A stretch of 64,000 bases of DNA from Emiliania huxleyi CCMP1516 (GCF_000372725.1 NW_005198091.1:330728-394727), one strand, 5' to 3'. Shown: positions 33,701-44,934, counted from the stretch's first letter. A program made the numbers and translations. The notes: generated by a model not told the origin, from the sequence alone.

Positions 33701-36700
33701 GCGACGGCGGAGCGTGCGGCAGAGCGTGCGGAGCTCGAGGCTGCGCACGCCAAGGCTCTCGACCAAGCGACGGCAGAGCGTGCGGAGCTCGAGGCTGCGC
33801 ACGCCAAGGCTCTCGACCAAGCGACGGCAGAGCGTGCGGAGCTCGAGGCTGCGCACGCCAAGGCTCTCGACCAAGCGACGGCGGAGCGCGCGGCAGAGCG
33901 TGCGGAGCTCGAGGCTGCGCACGCCAAGGCTCTCGACCAAGCGACGGCGGAGCGCGCGGAGCTCGAAGCTGCGCACGCCAAGGCTCTCGACCAGGCGACG
34001 GCGGAGCGTGCGGCAGAGCGTGCGGAGCTCGAAGCTGCGCACGCCAAGGCTCTCGACCAGGCGACGGCGGAGCGTGCGGAGCTCGAGGCTGCGCACGCCA
34101 AGGCTCTCTACCAGGCGACGGCGGAGCGCGCGGCAGAGCGTGCGGAGCTCGAGGCTGCGCACGCCAAGGCTCTCTACCAGGCGACGGCGGAGCGCGCGGA
34201 GCTCGAAGCTGCGCACGCCAAGGCTCTCGACCAGGCGACGGCGGAGCGCGCGGAGCTCGATGCTGCGCACGCCAAGGCTCTCGACCAGGCGACGGCGGAG
34301 CGCGCGGCAGAGCGTGCGGAGCCAGAAGCTGCGCACGCCAAGGCTCTCGACCAGGCGACAGCGGAGCGCGCGGAGCCAGAAGCCGCGCACGCCAAGGCTC
34401 TCGACCAGGCATCGGCGGGGCGAGCGGAGCTCGAAGCTGCGCACGCCAAGGCTCTCGACCAGGCGACGTCGGAGCGCGCGGCAGAGCGTGCGGAGCTCGA
34501 GGCTGCGCACGCCAAGGCTCTCGACCAGGCGACGGCGGAGCGCGCGGCAGAGCGTGCGGAGCTCGAGGCTGCGCACGCCAAGGCTCTCGACCAGGCGACG
34601 GCAGAGCGTGCGGAGCTGAGGGCGGAGCTGGCGGAGGAGAAGGTTGCGCACGCCAAAACCCTCGGCGCCAGTTCCAAGGCAAGCGAGGAGATGCAGGCGT
34701 TGCGGGAGGCTGCCATGGATGCGGCAGCTCTCCGAGCGCTCGCCGAGGAGAGGGCTGCTCTCGCCGAGAAGAGGGCTACCCACGCAGCGGATGGCGATGC
34801 TGAACTCTCCGGCTTGCTGGCGGAGGAGAGAGCGGCGCGGGCGGCGGCCGAGGAGTTGGGGGCGAAAGCAGCAGAGGCGGCGACGGAGGCTGCGCGGGTC
34901 TCCGAGCTACTGGAGAAGGCGAAGGCAGCGGCGCCGACGGACGAGAAGGACGTGCCGAGCTGGTCGCGCGGTGCCGAGGCGATGCTCAACGGCGCGGAAA
35001 TCAATCCCGTTAAGGGCAAGAAGAAGAAGAAGAAGGGCGGTCCGCCTGGGCCGTCGCAGGAGCCCGAGGCGGCGCCGGAGGCAGAGGCTGCCGCAAAGGC
35101 GGCGCTGCGCTCCGAGCTGCTGGCGGAGGAGAAGGCGGCGCGCGTGGCGGCAGAGGAGTTGGGGGCGCAGGCAGCGGAGGCGGCGACCGAGGCTGCGCGG
35201 CTGACTGGGCTGCTGGAGAAGGAGAAGGCGGCGCGGGAGACGCTGGGCGGCAAAGAGGTGGCGCGGCTCGTGGCCGAGATGCTGGCGAAGGAAAAGGCGG
35301 TGCGGGTGGCGGCGGAGGCGGCGACGGAGGCGGCGCGGGCGGCGGCGGCGGCGGCGGCGGAGGCGGCGCGGGCGGAGGCGGAGGTGGCAAAAGAAACGGC
35401 GGCGGCGGAGGCGGCGCGGGCGGCGCGGGCGGCGGAGGCGGCGGAGGCGGCGCGGGCGGAGGCGGAGGCGGCAAAAGAAACGGCGGCGGCGGCAGAGGCG
35501 GTCCCCAGTGGTACGCGGAAGCCTGCCCCCTCTATGCCGCTCCTTATTGGGAGGCATCCTGCGGCGAACTCGAAGCCGGCCCCCGGCCGGAAGGCCGAAG
35601 CTCGGGCACAGGCAATACGCCTGGTCTGCCGGCCCGAATGACACCGTCACGGTGGCTAGNNNNNNNNNNNNNNNNNNNNNNNNNNNNNNNNNNNNNNNNN
35701 NNNNNNNNNNNNNNNNNNNNNNNNNNNNNNNNNNNNNNNNNNNNNNNNNNNNNNNNNNNNNNNNNNNNNNNNNNNNNNNNNNNNNNNNNNNNNNNNNNNN
35801 NNNNNNNNNNNNNNNNNNNNNNNNNNNNNNNNNNNNNNNNNNNNNNNNNNNNNNNNNNNNNNNNNNNNNNNNNNNNNNNNNNNNNNNNNNNNNNNNNNNN
35901 NNNNNNNNNNNNNNNNNNNNNNNNNNNNNNNNNNNNNNNNNNNNNNNNNNNNNNNNNNNNNNNNNNNNNNNNNNNNNNNNNNNNNNNNNNNNNNNNNNNN
36001 NNNNNNNNNNNNNNNNNNNNNNNNNNNNNNNNNNNNNNNNNNNNNNNNNNNNNNNNNNNNNNNNNNNNNNNNNNNNNNNNNNNNNNNNNNNNNNAAGACA
36101 GACGGAAAGTAACATGTTGGGCGGAAGTCAAGAAGACCACTAAAAAAGAAAACAGTGTCTTCAGGCGGTCAGGAGGACGACAGAGAGAATGAAGGGCGGA
36201 AAGACGGCACAACGGAGTGCGGCGCAAGGACGAGAGGCGGGAGGCTGCAAAAAGAAGCGGCAGCGGCGGAGGCGGCGCAGGCGGCGGAGGCAGCGGAGGC
36301 GGCGCGGGCGGAGGCGGCGGCGGCGCGGGCGGAGGCGGAGGCGGCAAAAGAAACGGCGGCGGCGGATGCGACGCGGGCGGCGGAGGCGGCGGCGGAGGCG
36401 AAGGCGGAGGCGGCGCGGGCGGAGGCGGAGGCGGCAAAAGAAACGGCGGCGGCGGAGGCGGCGCGGGCGGCGGAGGCGGCGGAGGCGGCGGAGGCGGCGC
36501 GAGTGGAGGCGGAGGCGGCGACGGAGGCGACGGAGGCGGCGCGAGTGGAGGCGGAGGCGGCGACGGAGGCGGCGGAGGCTGCGCGAGTGGAGGCGGAGGC
36601 GGCGGCGGAGGCGGCGCGGGCGGAGGCGGAGGCGGCGAAAGAAAAGGCGGCGGCGGAGGCGGCGCGGGCGGCGGAGGCGACGGAGGCGGCGCGGGCGGAG

Positions 36701-37158
36701 GCGGCGGCGGCAAACGAAAAGGCGGCGGCGGAGGCGGAGGCGGCGGCGCGGGCGTTAGAGCTGCAGGCGCAGGTGGAGGCGGTACTAGCGGCGACCACGG
36801 AGGAGCTGTCGGTGGAGAGGAAGGTGCGCGCTTGCTCAGAGGCGGTCTTGGCGGAGGCGCACGCCGACGTGCAAGAGGAGGAGCGCCTCCGCCGGGAGGA
36901 GGAGAGCAAGAGGGCGTTCGAGCGGCGGACGAATATGGCGCTGCGATCTGCGAATGAGGAGCTGCGCGGCAAGGCGTGGGCCTCGCCCGTGCCGCACGCC
37001 TGGGCGGACATGTGCAAGATGCTTCACGGGCATGCCCCGTTTCCGTATCGCAGGTGGAATCGCTCGGGGCGATGGTCGAGTCGCTGAACACTCTTGTGGC
37101 CGGCCTGTCCAAGACCAGCCGGAACACCAAGCTGTCGCAGCGCGGCCCGGGGATGTAG
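30755..37158 (+). CDS. Giant Ala-rich hendecad coiled-coil protein, paralogue 1 (interrupted by assembly gap)
   Basis: Starts at ATG 30755 (or ATG 30803, MTELEQSQNAASEAAA) and stays open to the gap. After a mixed coiled coil (about 31000-32000) comes an array of about 45 units of 18 or 22 residues (KALDQATAERAELEAAHA, with or without an added AERA). These lengths are 11+7 and 11+11, i.e. hendecad coiled coil. Then LLAEERAARAAAEELGAKAA-type helices, a KKKKKKGG patch and AAKETAAAEAARAAEAAEAA runs. After the gap the same pattern returns, then LELQAQVEAVLAATTEELSV and NEELRGK, a GC-AG intron (36974-37053), and a last exon 37054-37158 (VESLGAMVESLNTLVAGLSK). No membrane or catalytic motif; a structural role is inferred. 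The gap length is unknown. Confidence 0.75.
32000..34617 (+). repeat. 54/66-bp coding tandem array
   Basis: About 45 in-frame units, 54 bp or 66 bp long, very similar to each other (GAGCTCGAAGCTGCGCACGC core). Silent GAG/GAA and point variants distinguish copies. Long open frames on the other strand here are a by-product of the repeat. Confidence 0.93.
35660..36094. other. Assembly gap (N run) with poor-quality flanks
   Basis: 435 Ns. The flanks 35507-35659 and 36095-36245 depart from the Ala-rich pattern found on either side, as expected for bad read ends in a collapsed repeat. Confidence 0.85.
36974..37053 (+). other. 80-nt GC-AG intron, paralogue 1
   Basis: Donor GGCAAG|GCGTGG, acceptor TATCGCAG|GTGGAATCG. 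The paralogous intron at 40478-40567 sits at the same codon but has GT. Confidence 0.88.
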
Positions 37159-37915
37159 TTAGACTAGTTTGGTGACGCGTGAAGCGCCAAGTCGAAAAGC
37201 TGTGAGTATGAGGGAGGCGACGAGGGAGGGGAGCCAGCTCTGGCCGTGGCGCTTGAGCCCTAAATCCCTTCTCTTCTCCGACCCCGGTATTTCTTTTCTT
37301 GATCGGCGCCTCCGGAGAGTCACTTGCGTTTTCTGCAAAATATGCTTATGGCGCAGCGGGTCGCAGGTTGTGGATCTGGTCGGCTGAACGCGTCTTTTGC
37401 GTTTTGGCGAGCACGGTCAACGTACACGTTCTTTCTACATGGCGGAGGTGACAGGAGCCGTGTTTGTTTAGGTGGGATCGGTTCGCCGGGTTTCTTTTCT
37501 CGGACGGTGTACCCTGTGAGCTGTGTTAGTGCCAGTGCGCGCCAGTCCCGTGCCCAGTGTAAAGAAAGAAAAAACCACACACCAAGAGAGGGATGGCATG
37601 GCGCATGCCGGATGGGCCTAGTGCCTAGTAAAGATAGCAAAGAAAGAAAGAAATAAAGGAGACAACCCAAGGTGGGATGGGAGCCTTGTGCCTAGTAAAA
37701 GAATGTAAACAACACAAGTCAGTAAAAGAAAGAAAACACGCCGCACGAGGGATGGGAGGAGGACAAGGTGACCCCACCTGCACGAGCAGGATTTTGGAAG
37801 GGCGATCAGGGACACAGGGGAACGGGAGGGGGGAGCGCGTAGTGTCATGTGTTGTCAAAATTCTTTCTCACAGACGCCGTGGTTGGCGGTGGTCAACGGC
37901 GTGCGACAAAGCAAA
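37159..37915. other. Intergenic between tandem paralogues, filled by repeat B
   Basis: Contains repeat B in reverse (37522-37812) with internal near-tandem units CTAGTAAAG..AAAGAAAGAAA..GGGATGG. A CTCACAG acceptor-like site lies at 37867-37873, so a 5'-UTR exon upstream of 37916 is possible. Confidence 0.6.
37522..37812 (-). repeat. Dispersed repeat B, copy 2 (inverted)
   Basis: Reverse complement shares both end blocks with 18081-18224. The interior is longer, with two or three degenerate copies of a CATCCCTC..TTTCTTTCTTTACTAGGCAC unit that also has relatives at 17885-17930 and 49900-50130. Confidence 0.85.
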
Positions 37916-40648
37916 ATGGTCGAATACATCGGCACCGCTTCAGAGATCCTCCTCCACGCGGAGGCGAAGCAGGCGGCGGCGGCGAGGCGGCTGCGGGAGG
38001 CCCGTGACGCGCGCCACGATGCAGAGCTGGAAGCTGGTCAGGCGAAAAAGGACGCTGCACGCAAGGCGGCGTCGATGGAGTACTTCTCGCGAGCGTCGAT
38101 GGAGCTCGACACATCGTCCGCGGCCGCAACTGTGAAGCGGGCAAAAGATGCGGAGGCAGCGGCTACAGCGGCGAGGGCAAACGAGGAGGCGGCCCGGGCG
38201 TTTCTAGCAGAGGCGGAGGTGGAAGCAGCGGAGGCAGTGGAGACCCACGGCTATGCCTTCAGCGTAGCGGCAGAGGCGCGAGCCAGAGCCTCCGAGGAGA
38301 TAGAGGCGGTGCGCATGGCGCTTGAGGCGGCGCACGCCAAGGCTCTCGACCAGGCGAAGGCGGAGGGCGCCAAGAAATGCGCGGAGCTCGAGGCGTCATT
38401 AGCGACGGCAGAGGCGGCACGAGCGGCAGCGGAGACAGCGGCGCAGGCGGCGGCGAAGGAGTCTGTGGCGCAAGCAAAGGAGACGGCGAGGGCGCGCGCT
38501 GCCGAGCTCGATGGGGCGATGAGGGAGTCGGCGCAGCTCTCACAGCTGCTGGCGGAGGAGAGGGCGGCGCGGGCGACGGCAGAGGCGGCTAGCGAGGCGG
38601 CGGCTGCATCATGCACCGAGGCAACAGCGGCGCGGGCGGAGGCGTCGGCAGCGGCGGAGGTGGCGCGGGTAAGGGCGGAGGCGGCGACGGAGGCGGCGCG
38701 GGCGGATGTGGAGGCGGCAAACGAAAAGGCGGCAGCGGCGGGTGCTGCGCGAGTGAAGGCGGAGGCTGCGACGGAGGCGGCGCGGAGGGAGGCGGAGGCG
38801 GCGAAAGAAAAGGCGGCGGCGGCAGAGGCGGCGCGAGTGGAGGCGGAGGCGGCGACGGAGGCGGCGCGGACGGATGCGGTGGCGGCGAAAGAAAGGGCAG
38901 CAGCGGCGACGGAGGCGGCGCGAGTGGAGGCGGAGGCAGCAAAAGAAAAGGCGGCGGCGGCAGAGGCGGCGCGAGTGGAGGCGGAGGCGGCGACGGAGGC
39001 GGCGCGGACGGATGCGGAGGCGGCAAAAGAAAAGGCGGCGGCGGCAGAGGCGGCGCGAGTGGAGGCGGAGGCGGCGACGGAGGCGGCGCGGACGGAGGCG
39101 GAGGCGGCAAAGGAAACGGCGGCGGCGGCAGAGGCGGCGCGAGTGGTCGCGGAGGCGGCGACGGAGGCGGCGCGAGTGGAGGCGGAGGCGGCGACGGAGG
39201 CGGCGCGGACGGAGGCGGAGGCGGCGAAAGAAAAGGCAGCAGCGGCGACGGAGGCGGCGAAAGAAACGGCGGCGGCGGAGGCGGCGCGGGCGGCGGAGGC
39301 GACGGAGGCGGGGCGGACGGCGGCGGCGGCGGCAAACGAAAAGGCGGCAGCGGCAGAGACGAAGGCGGCGCGGAGGGAGGCGGAGGCGGCGACGGAGGCG
39401 GCGCGGGCGGAGGCGGCGACGGAGGCGGCGCGGGCGGAGGTGGAGGCGGCGAAAGAAACGGCGGCGGCGGCAGAGGCGGCGCGAGTGGAGGCGGAGGCGG
39501 CGACGGAGGCGGCGCGAGTGGAGGCGGAGGCGGCGACGGAGGCGGCGCGGGCGGAGGTGGAGGCGGCGAAGGAAAAGGCGGCGGCGGCAGAGTCGGCGCG
39601 AGTGGAGGCGGAGGCGGCGACGGAGGCGGCGCGAGTGGAGGCGGAGGCGGCGACGGAGGCGGCGCAGACGGAGGCGGAGGCAGCAACAGAAAAGGCGGCG
39701 GCGGCAGAGGCGGCGCGAGTGGAGGCGGAGGCGGCGACGGAGGCGGCGCGAGTGGAGGCGGAGGCGGCGACAGAGGCGGCGCGAGTGGAGGCGGAGGCGG
39801 CAAAAGAAAAGGCGGCAGCGGCAGAGGCGGCTCGAGTGGAGGCGGAGGCGGCGACGGAGGCGGCGCGGGCGGAGGCGGAGGCGGCGAAAGAAAAGGCGGC
39901 GGCGGCAGAGGCGGCGCGAGTGGAGGCGGAGGCGGCGACGGAGGCGGCGCGAGTGGAGGCGGAGGCGGCGACGGAGGCGGCGCGAGTTGAGGCGGAGGCG
40001 GCAAAAGAAACGGCGGCGACGGAGGCGGCGCGGGCGGCGGAGGCGGCGACGGAGGCGCGGGCGCGGGCGGAGGCGGCAAAAGAAAAGGCGGCAGCGGCAG
40101 AGGCGGCGCGAGTGGAGGCGGAGGCGGCGGCGGAGGCGGCGCGGGCGGAGGCGGAGGCAGCAAAAGCAACGGCGGCGACCGAGGCGGCGGAGGCGCGGGC
40201 GGCGACGGAGGCGGCGCGGGCGGCGGCGGCGGCGGCAAACGAAAAGGCGGCGGCGGAGGCGGAGGCGGCGGCGCGGGCGTTGGAGCTGCAGGCGCAGGTG
40301 GAGGCGGTACTAGCGGCGACCACGGAGGAGCTGTCGGTGGAGAGGAAGGTGCGCGCTTGTTCAGAGGCGGTCCTGGCGGAGGCGCACGCCGACGCGCAAG
40401 AGGAGGAGATCAAGGCGGTGCAGCTGCAGGCCAAGAACATGCTGTTCGCTAGCATCAACCAGGAGCTGCGTGGCAAGGTGCGGACCTGGCCCGTGCCCGG
40501 GTCTCGCCCCACACCAGTAGAGCGAGTGCGCGCCCGTACTTGACGCACGCATCCCGTCCCATCGCAGGTGGAATCGCTTGAGGCGATGGTCGAGTCACTG
40601 AACAAGATGGTGGCCTCCCCTTCCAAGGCCGGCCGCAAGTGGCGTTGA
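37916..40648 (+). CDS. Ala-rich coiled-coil protein, paralogue 2
   Basis: 880 aa: exon 1 is 37916-40477 and exon 2 is 40568-40648. The N-terminus (MVEYIGTASEILLHAEAKQA..ASMEYFSRASMEL) parallels paralogue 1 (..ASNTDYFPTTSFSK). One ALEAAHAKALDQAKAEGAKK unit matches the array of paralogue 1; the rest is 11-residue AEAATEAARVE/AEAAKEKAAAAEAARVE repeats. The C-terminal LELQAQVEAVLAATTEELSV to EAHADAQEEE is almost identical in DNA to 36755-36880. The intron (40478-40567) has GT-AG. The last exon reads VESLEAMVESLNKMVASPSK. Tandem duplication with partial gene conversion is the simplest history. It is a structural coiled coil with unknown partner. Confidence 0.87.
40478..40567 (+). other. 90-nt GT-AG intron, paralogue 2
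   Basis: Donor GGCAAG|GTGCGG, acceptor CATCGCAG|GTGGAATCG, phase 0. It is orthologous in position to the GC-AG intron 36974-37053. Confidence 0.9.
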
Positions 40649-41190
40649 TGCGATTCTGGACGAGATGTGGAAAGCATTATCGGCCCTCAGAGATGAACCC
40701 GCAGGCGGAGAGATGTCGCCGAGGGTCGGGAGTCGTGGGTCCGCAGAGACGTCCGGAAGCCGTGAGTCGAGCAGGGAGACGTCCGGGAGCCAGTGAGCAG
40801 AGGCTGGGTCCTCCCTGGTTGTTGTAAAGTTTGCTGCGCGAGAGCTCCGACCTGGCCAGGTCGTCAAACTGACCCTAGGAGTAGCACATGACAGGGACTC
40901 GCACAGTAGGTGCTAGCTGCTAGACTGATGACTCCCCTCGACCCGAACCTGTCAAGTCGTTATACTCTAACCTGCTCAAGTGGACTGTGACGACTGACGT
41001 GTGAGCCACCGCTGCGCCCAGGGCACTAAAATTCTTTTTGGATTTTCCTCTTTTCACATTGGACATTGGTCATTGCTCGCGCGCCCCGTCACGCACCGAG
41101 CGACGGCCCCCCACTCTGGCGCCTTGGTCCATCTACTTCATGTGACTTGATTAAGTACCAAGTCAGCCTAGCCAAGTCAGCCTAGCCAAG
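40649..41190. other. Intergenic between convergent genes, no gene seen
   Basis: Unremarkable apart from three tandem AAGTCAGCCTAGCC units at about 41158-41196 that abut the stop codon of the minus-strand gene. Confidence 0.6.
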
Positions 41191-44015
41191 TCAGCCGGCG
41201 ATCGGGATCGCCGTCGGCGTCGCGCCGACAAGGGCGGTCATCTTCGAGACAGACCATTTGGGACCGGGTCCTATGACCACCGAATACCCCCCAAGCCTTG
41301 GCGAGCCGACGACCTTCCCGAACCACGCCTTCTCCAAGCCGACCGAGTCCGTAAAATCGGCGCCCGACACGTTTGCGTGGTCGAATCTCGCGTCGGTGAC
41401 GGTGGCGGCACGAAAGGTCGTGTTCTGCAGCTCGGCGTACTTCAGGTCCGCGAGGCCGAGGTAGGCGCTGCCAAAGTCCACACCTACGCCTCGGCGGATC
41501 GTGCGTGACCTCTGCCGGTCTCGGCCCATCTGACGGCGCGGCGAGACGGCAACGCCTTGCGCACTGACGCCGATGAGGCGTACCCCCGAGAGGAAGGCCC
41601 CGCGGAAGGAGCTGTTGTGGATGGCGGCGCCAGAGAGGTCGCACGGGCCGGCCAGGTTTGCCTGCTCACAGCGGGCGAACGGTGAGCGCCCTCCTCCTCC
41701 TCCCGCTCGCTGCGCCGTCGTCGTCTCGACCCCGACAAAGGACGTGTGAGTGATGGTCGAGTTTTGCATCCTCGCGTCGACCAGCTTGGTGCCGCTCATG
41801 TCGGTGCCCACGAACGACGACCCCATCAGCCGCATGTCCTCCATCGCCTGTCCACGCCTGCACGCGTGAAGAGCCGCCGTTCACAGCAGCCGCTCGGCCG
41901 CGCGCAGCCTCAGCGCGCCGTCTCGCGCAGGTTCGTCCCAACCCAAGACGAGTGCGTGAGGAAGGAGTCTGTGATCTGCGCGCCGCGGAGGTCCGCCTTG
42001 TCAAAGATGGCGCCGACGCCCTTCACGACGAACTTGAGCGTCACGCCTTTCATCCTCGCGCCTCCAAAGTCGGCTCGCGTGAGGTCGGAGCCGGTGAAGT
42101 CCGCCTACTCGCAGCAGCAAGCGAGCAGCCTTCTTCCGAAGGGAGGGGCGCGGGAGGTCGGAGTGGAGTGAGTGAGAGGTACGCGCCTTCTCGAGGCTGG
42201 CGCCGACGAGCGAGGCGCCGCTAAGGTTGGCCGAGATGAAGTTGGCCTCCCCCAGGAGGGCGCCGTCGAGTTTGGCGCCGCTTAGGTCGACACCGGTGAA
42301 GGTGGAGAGGCGCAGGTCGAGCCCGCGCAGGTCTGCTCGCCGCAGGTGCAGCTCCGGCGAGCCCACGCAACGCGAGAAGTCGGATCCGGCGCCCTGCACG
42401 TACTGCAGGCAGATGAGCGGCGGAGGGGAAGGCGGCGGGGAAGGCGGCGGAGACGGCGGCAGCACGGGCGGCAGGGGTGGCGGCGGAGGCTGCTGGGGGG
42501 ACGGCGAGCGCGGAGGCGACGGACTCGGTGCCACGGGCGGGCGGAGAGGAGGCGGCTGGGGTGGGGGACTCAGCGGCATAGGCTGGGCTGGCGGCACCGG
42601 GGGCGGCGGCGTCGGCGGCTCGAACGGGACTGTGAAGGAGACGGCTCTGAACTGGCCTGGGCGAGACCAGCCACGGCTCTGCGTGAGCGCGTCGTTTGGC
42701 TGCGGGAAGGTGATGACCTGCCCGAGGCCGGTCCACGTGGCTCCGTTCCAGCCATCGCCGTAGGAGTCGCGCATGAGGAGCTCGCACCCCGCGCCGGGGG
42801 AGGCAATGGCGGTGAAGCTGCGCGCCTCGCTCGAGCCTCCCGACTCCATCTTTGCGACCTCCTTGCCGCTGCAGAGGAGGATCCAGCTCCGCTCGCCCCC
42901 GTCCGGCGCGTGACTCACCCGTATCTCGTACGCGGCAGATGGCCCCTTCGGTAAGGGCGGAGGCGGCGGCGAGGGCGGCGCATACGGGTTCGAGGGGATC
43001 GACGGCGGCGGTGAGGGGAGCGGAGAGGGTGACGGAGAGGGGGGCGGCAGCGGCGAGGGGGGCAGTGAGGGGGGCGGCGAGGACGGCGGGGACGGCGGGG
43101 CGGAAGGCGGTGGCGGCGGAGTCGGCGGCGGCGACGGCGGTGGGGAAGGCGGGGTCGGAGGCAGCGGCGGCGGAGTCGGCGGCGGCGACGGCGGCGGCAG
43201 CGGCGGCAGCGACGGCCCCGGAGACGGCGGAGCCGGGGGCGGGAGAGGTACTGGAGGGCCGGGCATGTAGGCGACGGCTAGGATCGGGTAGCGGCCTACA
43301 CTCGGACAGTGTCGAGCTCAGGGTCTCGCCGCCACTCCTCTCGGCTCCATCTCGGCGAATCTCGCCGGAGGCGACCCCCGCGGCGCTGGCGCTCGGGATG
43401 AGGGTTGGCTGGAGGGGTCTGCAGGCCACGGACGAGCTGGCCGGGTCGCAGTAGTTGGGGCGGATGCGGCAGGCGGCGTGGCCCGACGGGAGCACGTGCG
43501 AGATCGCCTCCCTGTGCAGCTCGCCTGCGCGGGGGACAGACGGGCGGAGAGCGTGACGAGAGGAGAGCACGAGGAAGGGACCTGTGCATCGCACGCCGGG
43601 CCGCACACAGAGCTGCCGCATCTAGTGCAGCTCGCAATGCTTGTACTTCCCAAAGACGAACTGGATCGCGACGCAGTCCGGCGCGAGGTCGCACCGTGCC
43701 TGGGAGAGCGAGGGCGCGGAGGCGGGTGTCTGCTCACGAGTATGTGAGAGCGACCCGCGATCCTAGAAGGGCAGGAGCCCCACGGACCTGGCACGTGAAC
43801 TCGCCGACGTTCCACAACTCCTCGAAGGAGCCGGTGTTCCCGCCGGCCGTGCGACAGACGCCCCGCTTGCCTCCGGCGAGCGGCCAAAGAGGAGGTTGGG
43901 GTGGAGGACGTTCGGGCGCGAGGCCGCTCGTTGAGCTCGAGCTCGGGGCGGCGGCGGCGGGCGCGTTGGCGAACGGGTTGAAGCGGCTCGCCCAGGTCCG
44001 GAACGCTGAGGACAT
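41191..44015 (-). CDS. Cys-rich / Pro-rich / pentapeptide-repeat protein, about 6 exons, probably cell-surface
   Basis: Exons: 44015-43788, 43699-43636, 43526-about 43395, 43277-42187, 42104-41919 and 41847-41191. E1-E3 give a PAN/Apple-like Cys region: CRTAGGNTGSFEELWNVGEF, CQARCDLAPDC, YKHCELHREA, CRIRPNYC. E4 has two long PPPSPPP runs, like hydroxyproline-rich algal wall proteins, flanking a small domain with LLMRDSYGDGWNGATWTG. E4-E6 then form pentapeptide repeats A(D/N)LxG: RADLRGLDLRLSTFTGVDLS, GANFISANLSGASLVGASLE, ADFTGSDLTRADFGGARMKG, and later ADLKYAELQNTTFRAATVTD. Pentapeptide repeats fold as a right-handed beta helix. No signal peptide is visible at ATG 44015, so secretion is inferred only from composition. 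The E3/E4 boundary is approximate. Confidence 0.8.
42105..42186 (-). other. 82-nt GC-AG intron inside pentapeptide repeats
   Basis: GAGAAG|GCGCGT to GAGTAG|GCGGAC, phase 0; joins ..GASLEK to ADFTGSDL, keeping the five-residue register. Confidence 0.87.
43527..43635 (-). other. Intron bounded by an 11-bp direct repeat
   Basis: GCGAGCTGCAC occurs exactly at the donor (43635-43625) and at the start of the next exon (43526-43516). Splicing as GC-AG gives YKHCELHREA; the junction could slide within the repeat without changing the protein. Confidence 0.75.
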
Positions 44016-44435
44016 CGCACCACACACAGGGAATCCCAGTTGGTCTTCGTTCGTTTTACTCCATTACAGCGTCTGGACAGTTCTTTTTCCTCTCCGTCTT
44101 TTCTACTTCGCACTATCCTCTACCCTACCGTACCAAAGTCTGTGCAGGTGTGAACAGCAGCAGCTCCTGACCACAGCGCCGCAGGCGCCTGTTGATAGGT
44201 CCAGGTGATAGCCCTGTGGATAGGCAATGCATACGCCTAGTTTGGCCTCAGCATCGCCCGACCGCGTCCCGGTGCTCTGCCATCGGATCTGCGACGCCGC
44301 CGCACCGCGCCGCGGCCGGGGGCCCGCCGGAGGACGAGGATGGCCGTGACAGACCGGGACGAGCTCTGTGTGTGGGAGGTGAAGTGTTGTGTTTTTGTAG
44401 AGACTAGAGTCTTACAACAAAACTCCCTCGCACAA

Positions 44436-44481
44436 CACTGGGCACGGGACTGGCGCGCACTGGCACTAACACAGGTACACC
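44436..44481 (+). repeat. Dispersed repeat B, copy 3 (right block only)
   Basis: ACTGGGCACGGGACTGGCGC then GCACTGGCACTAACACAGGT, as at 18178-18224. Confidence 0.85.
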
Positions 44482-44934
44482 AGAGACTAGAGAGTGAACT
44501 AACCATCTACCTCTGCACAATATCTCTCAATCTAGCTAAGCCAGGGGAGGCGATGTGCCGGGGCCGCACAGCAGCTTGATGGTGCTTCCCGGACGGGCGG
44601 GCCAGAGGAGGAAGGAAAATGGAGGACAACGCACAAACAAACGCGACCGACACCCGCTCTGTGTCGACTTTTACATGTAACTTCAAAGCAAATGCAGTCG
44701 CACGCGCCGCGCCGCGGCGCGTGCGATTGTCAGGCGCGGATCCGTCAGTTAGTCGTGTCCACGCCGGGAAGGTGTCCTTCACAACCTGCCCAGATAAAAG
44801 AAAGAGAGAAAACGGACAACCTAAAGCCAGATTTAGCCACGACTGCCGTGCCGGAGCTTTTTTTCGCCTCGGCTTCATGCTCGCGCCCCCAGCTCTTCAC
44901 AACGAACCCACCACCACAGAAACTCTATAACAAA

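Noticed and set aside
30782-34783. 1333-codon antisense open frame
   Set aside because: It runs opposite the coiled-coil array; a repeat unit of 54/66 bp without stops on the other strand stays open for any copy number. Arg/Leu composition is an artefact.
32154-34803. Further 840-875-codon frames (Arg-Ser-rich, Pro-Arg-rich, Gly-Cys-rich) over the same array
   Set aside because: Same repeat-driven openness; only the Ala/Glu-rich frame continues into non-repeat coiled-coil sequence on both sides.
38611-40238. Gly-rich (plus) and Pro-rich (minus) long frames at 38.6-40.2 kb
   Set aside because: Shadows of the Ala-rich coding frame of paralogue 2, which has a start, intron and conserved last exon.
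42221-43621. 466-codon Ala-rich minus-strand frame overlapping the pentapeptide gene
   Set aside because: Shadow of the Pro-rich frame; only its start coincides with exon 43526-43395.
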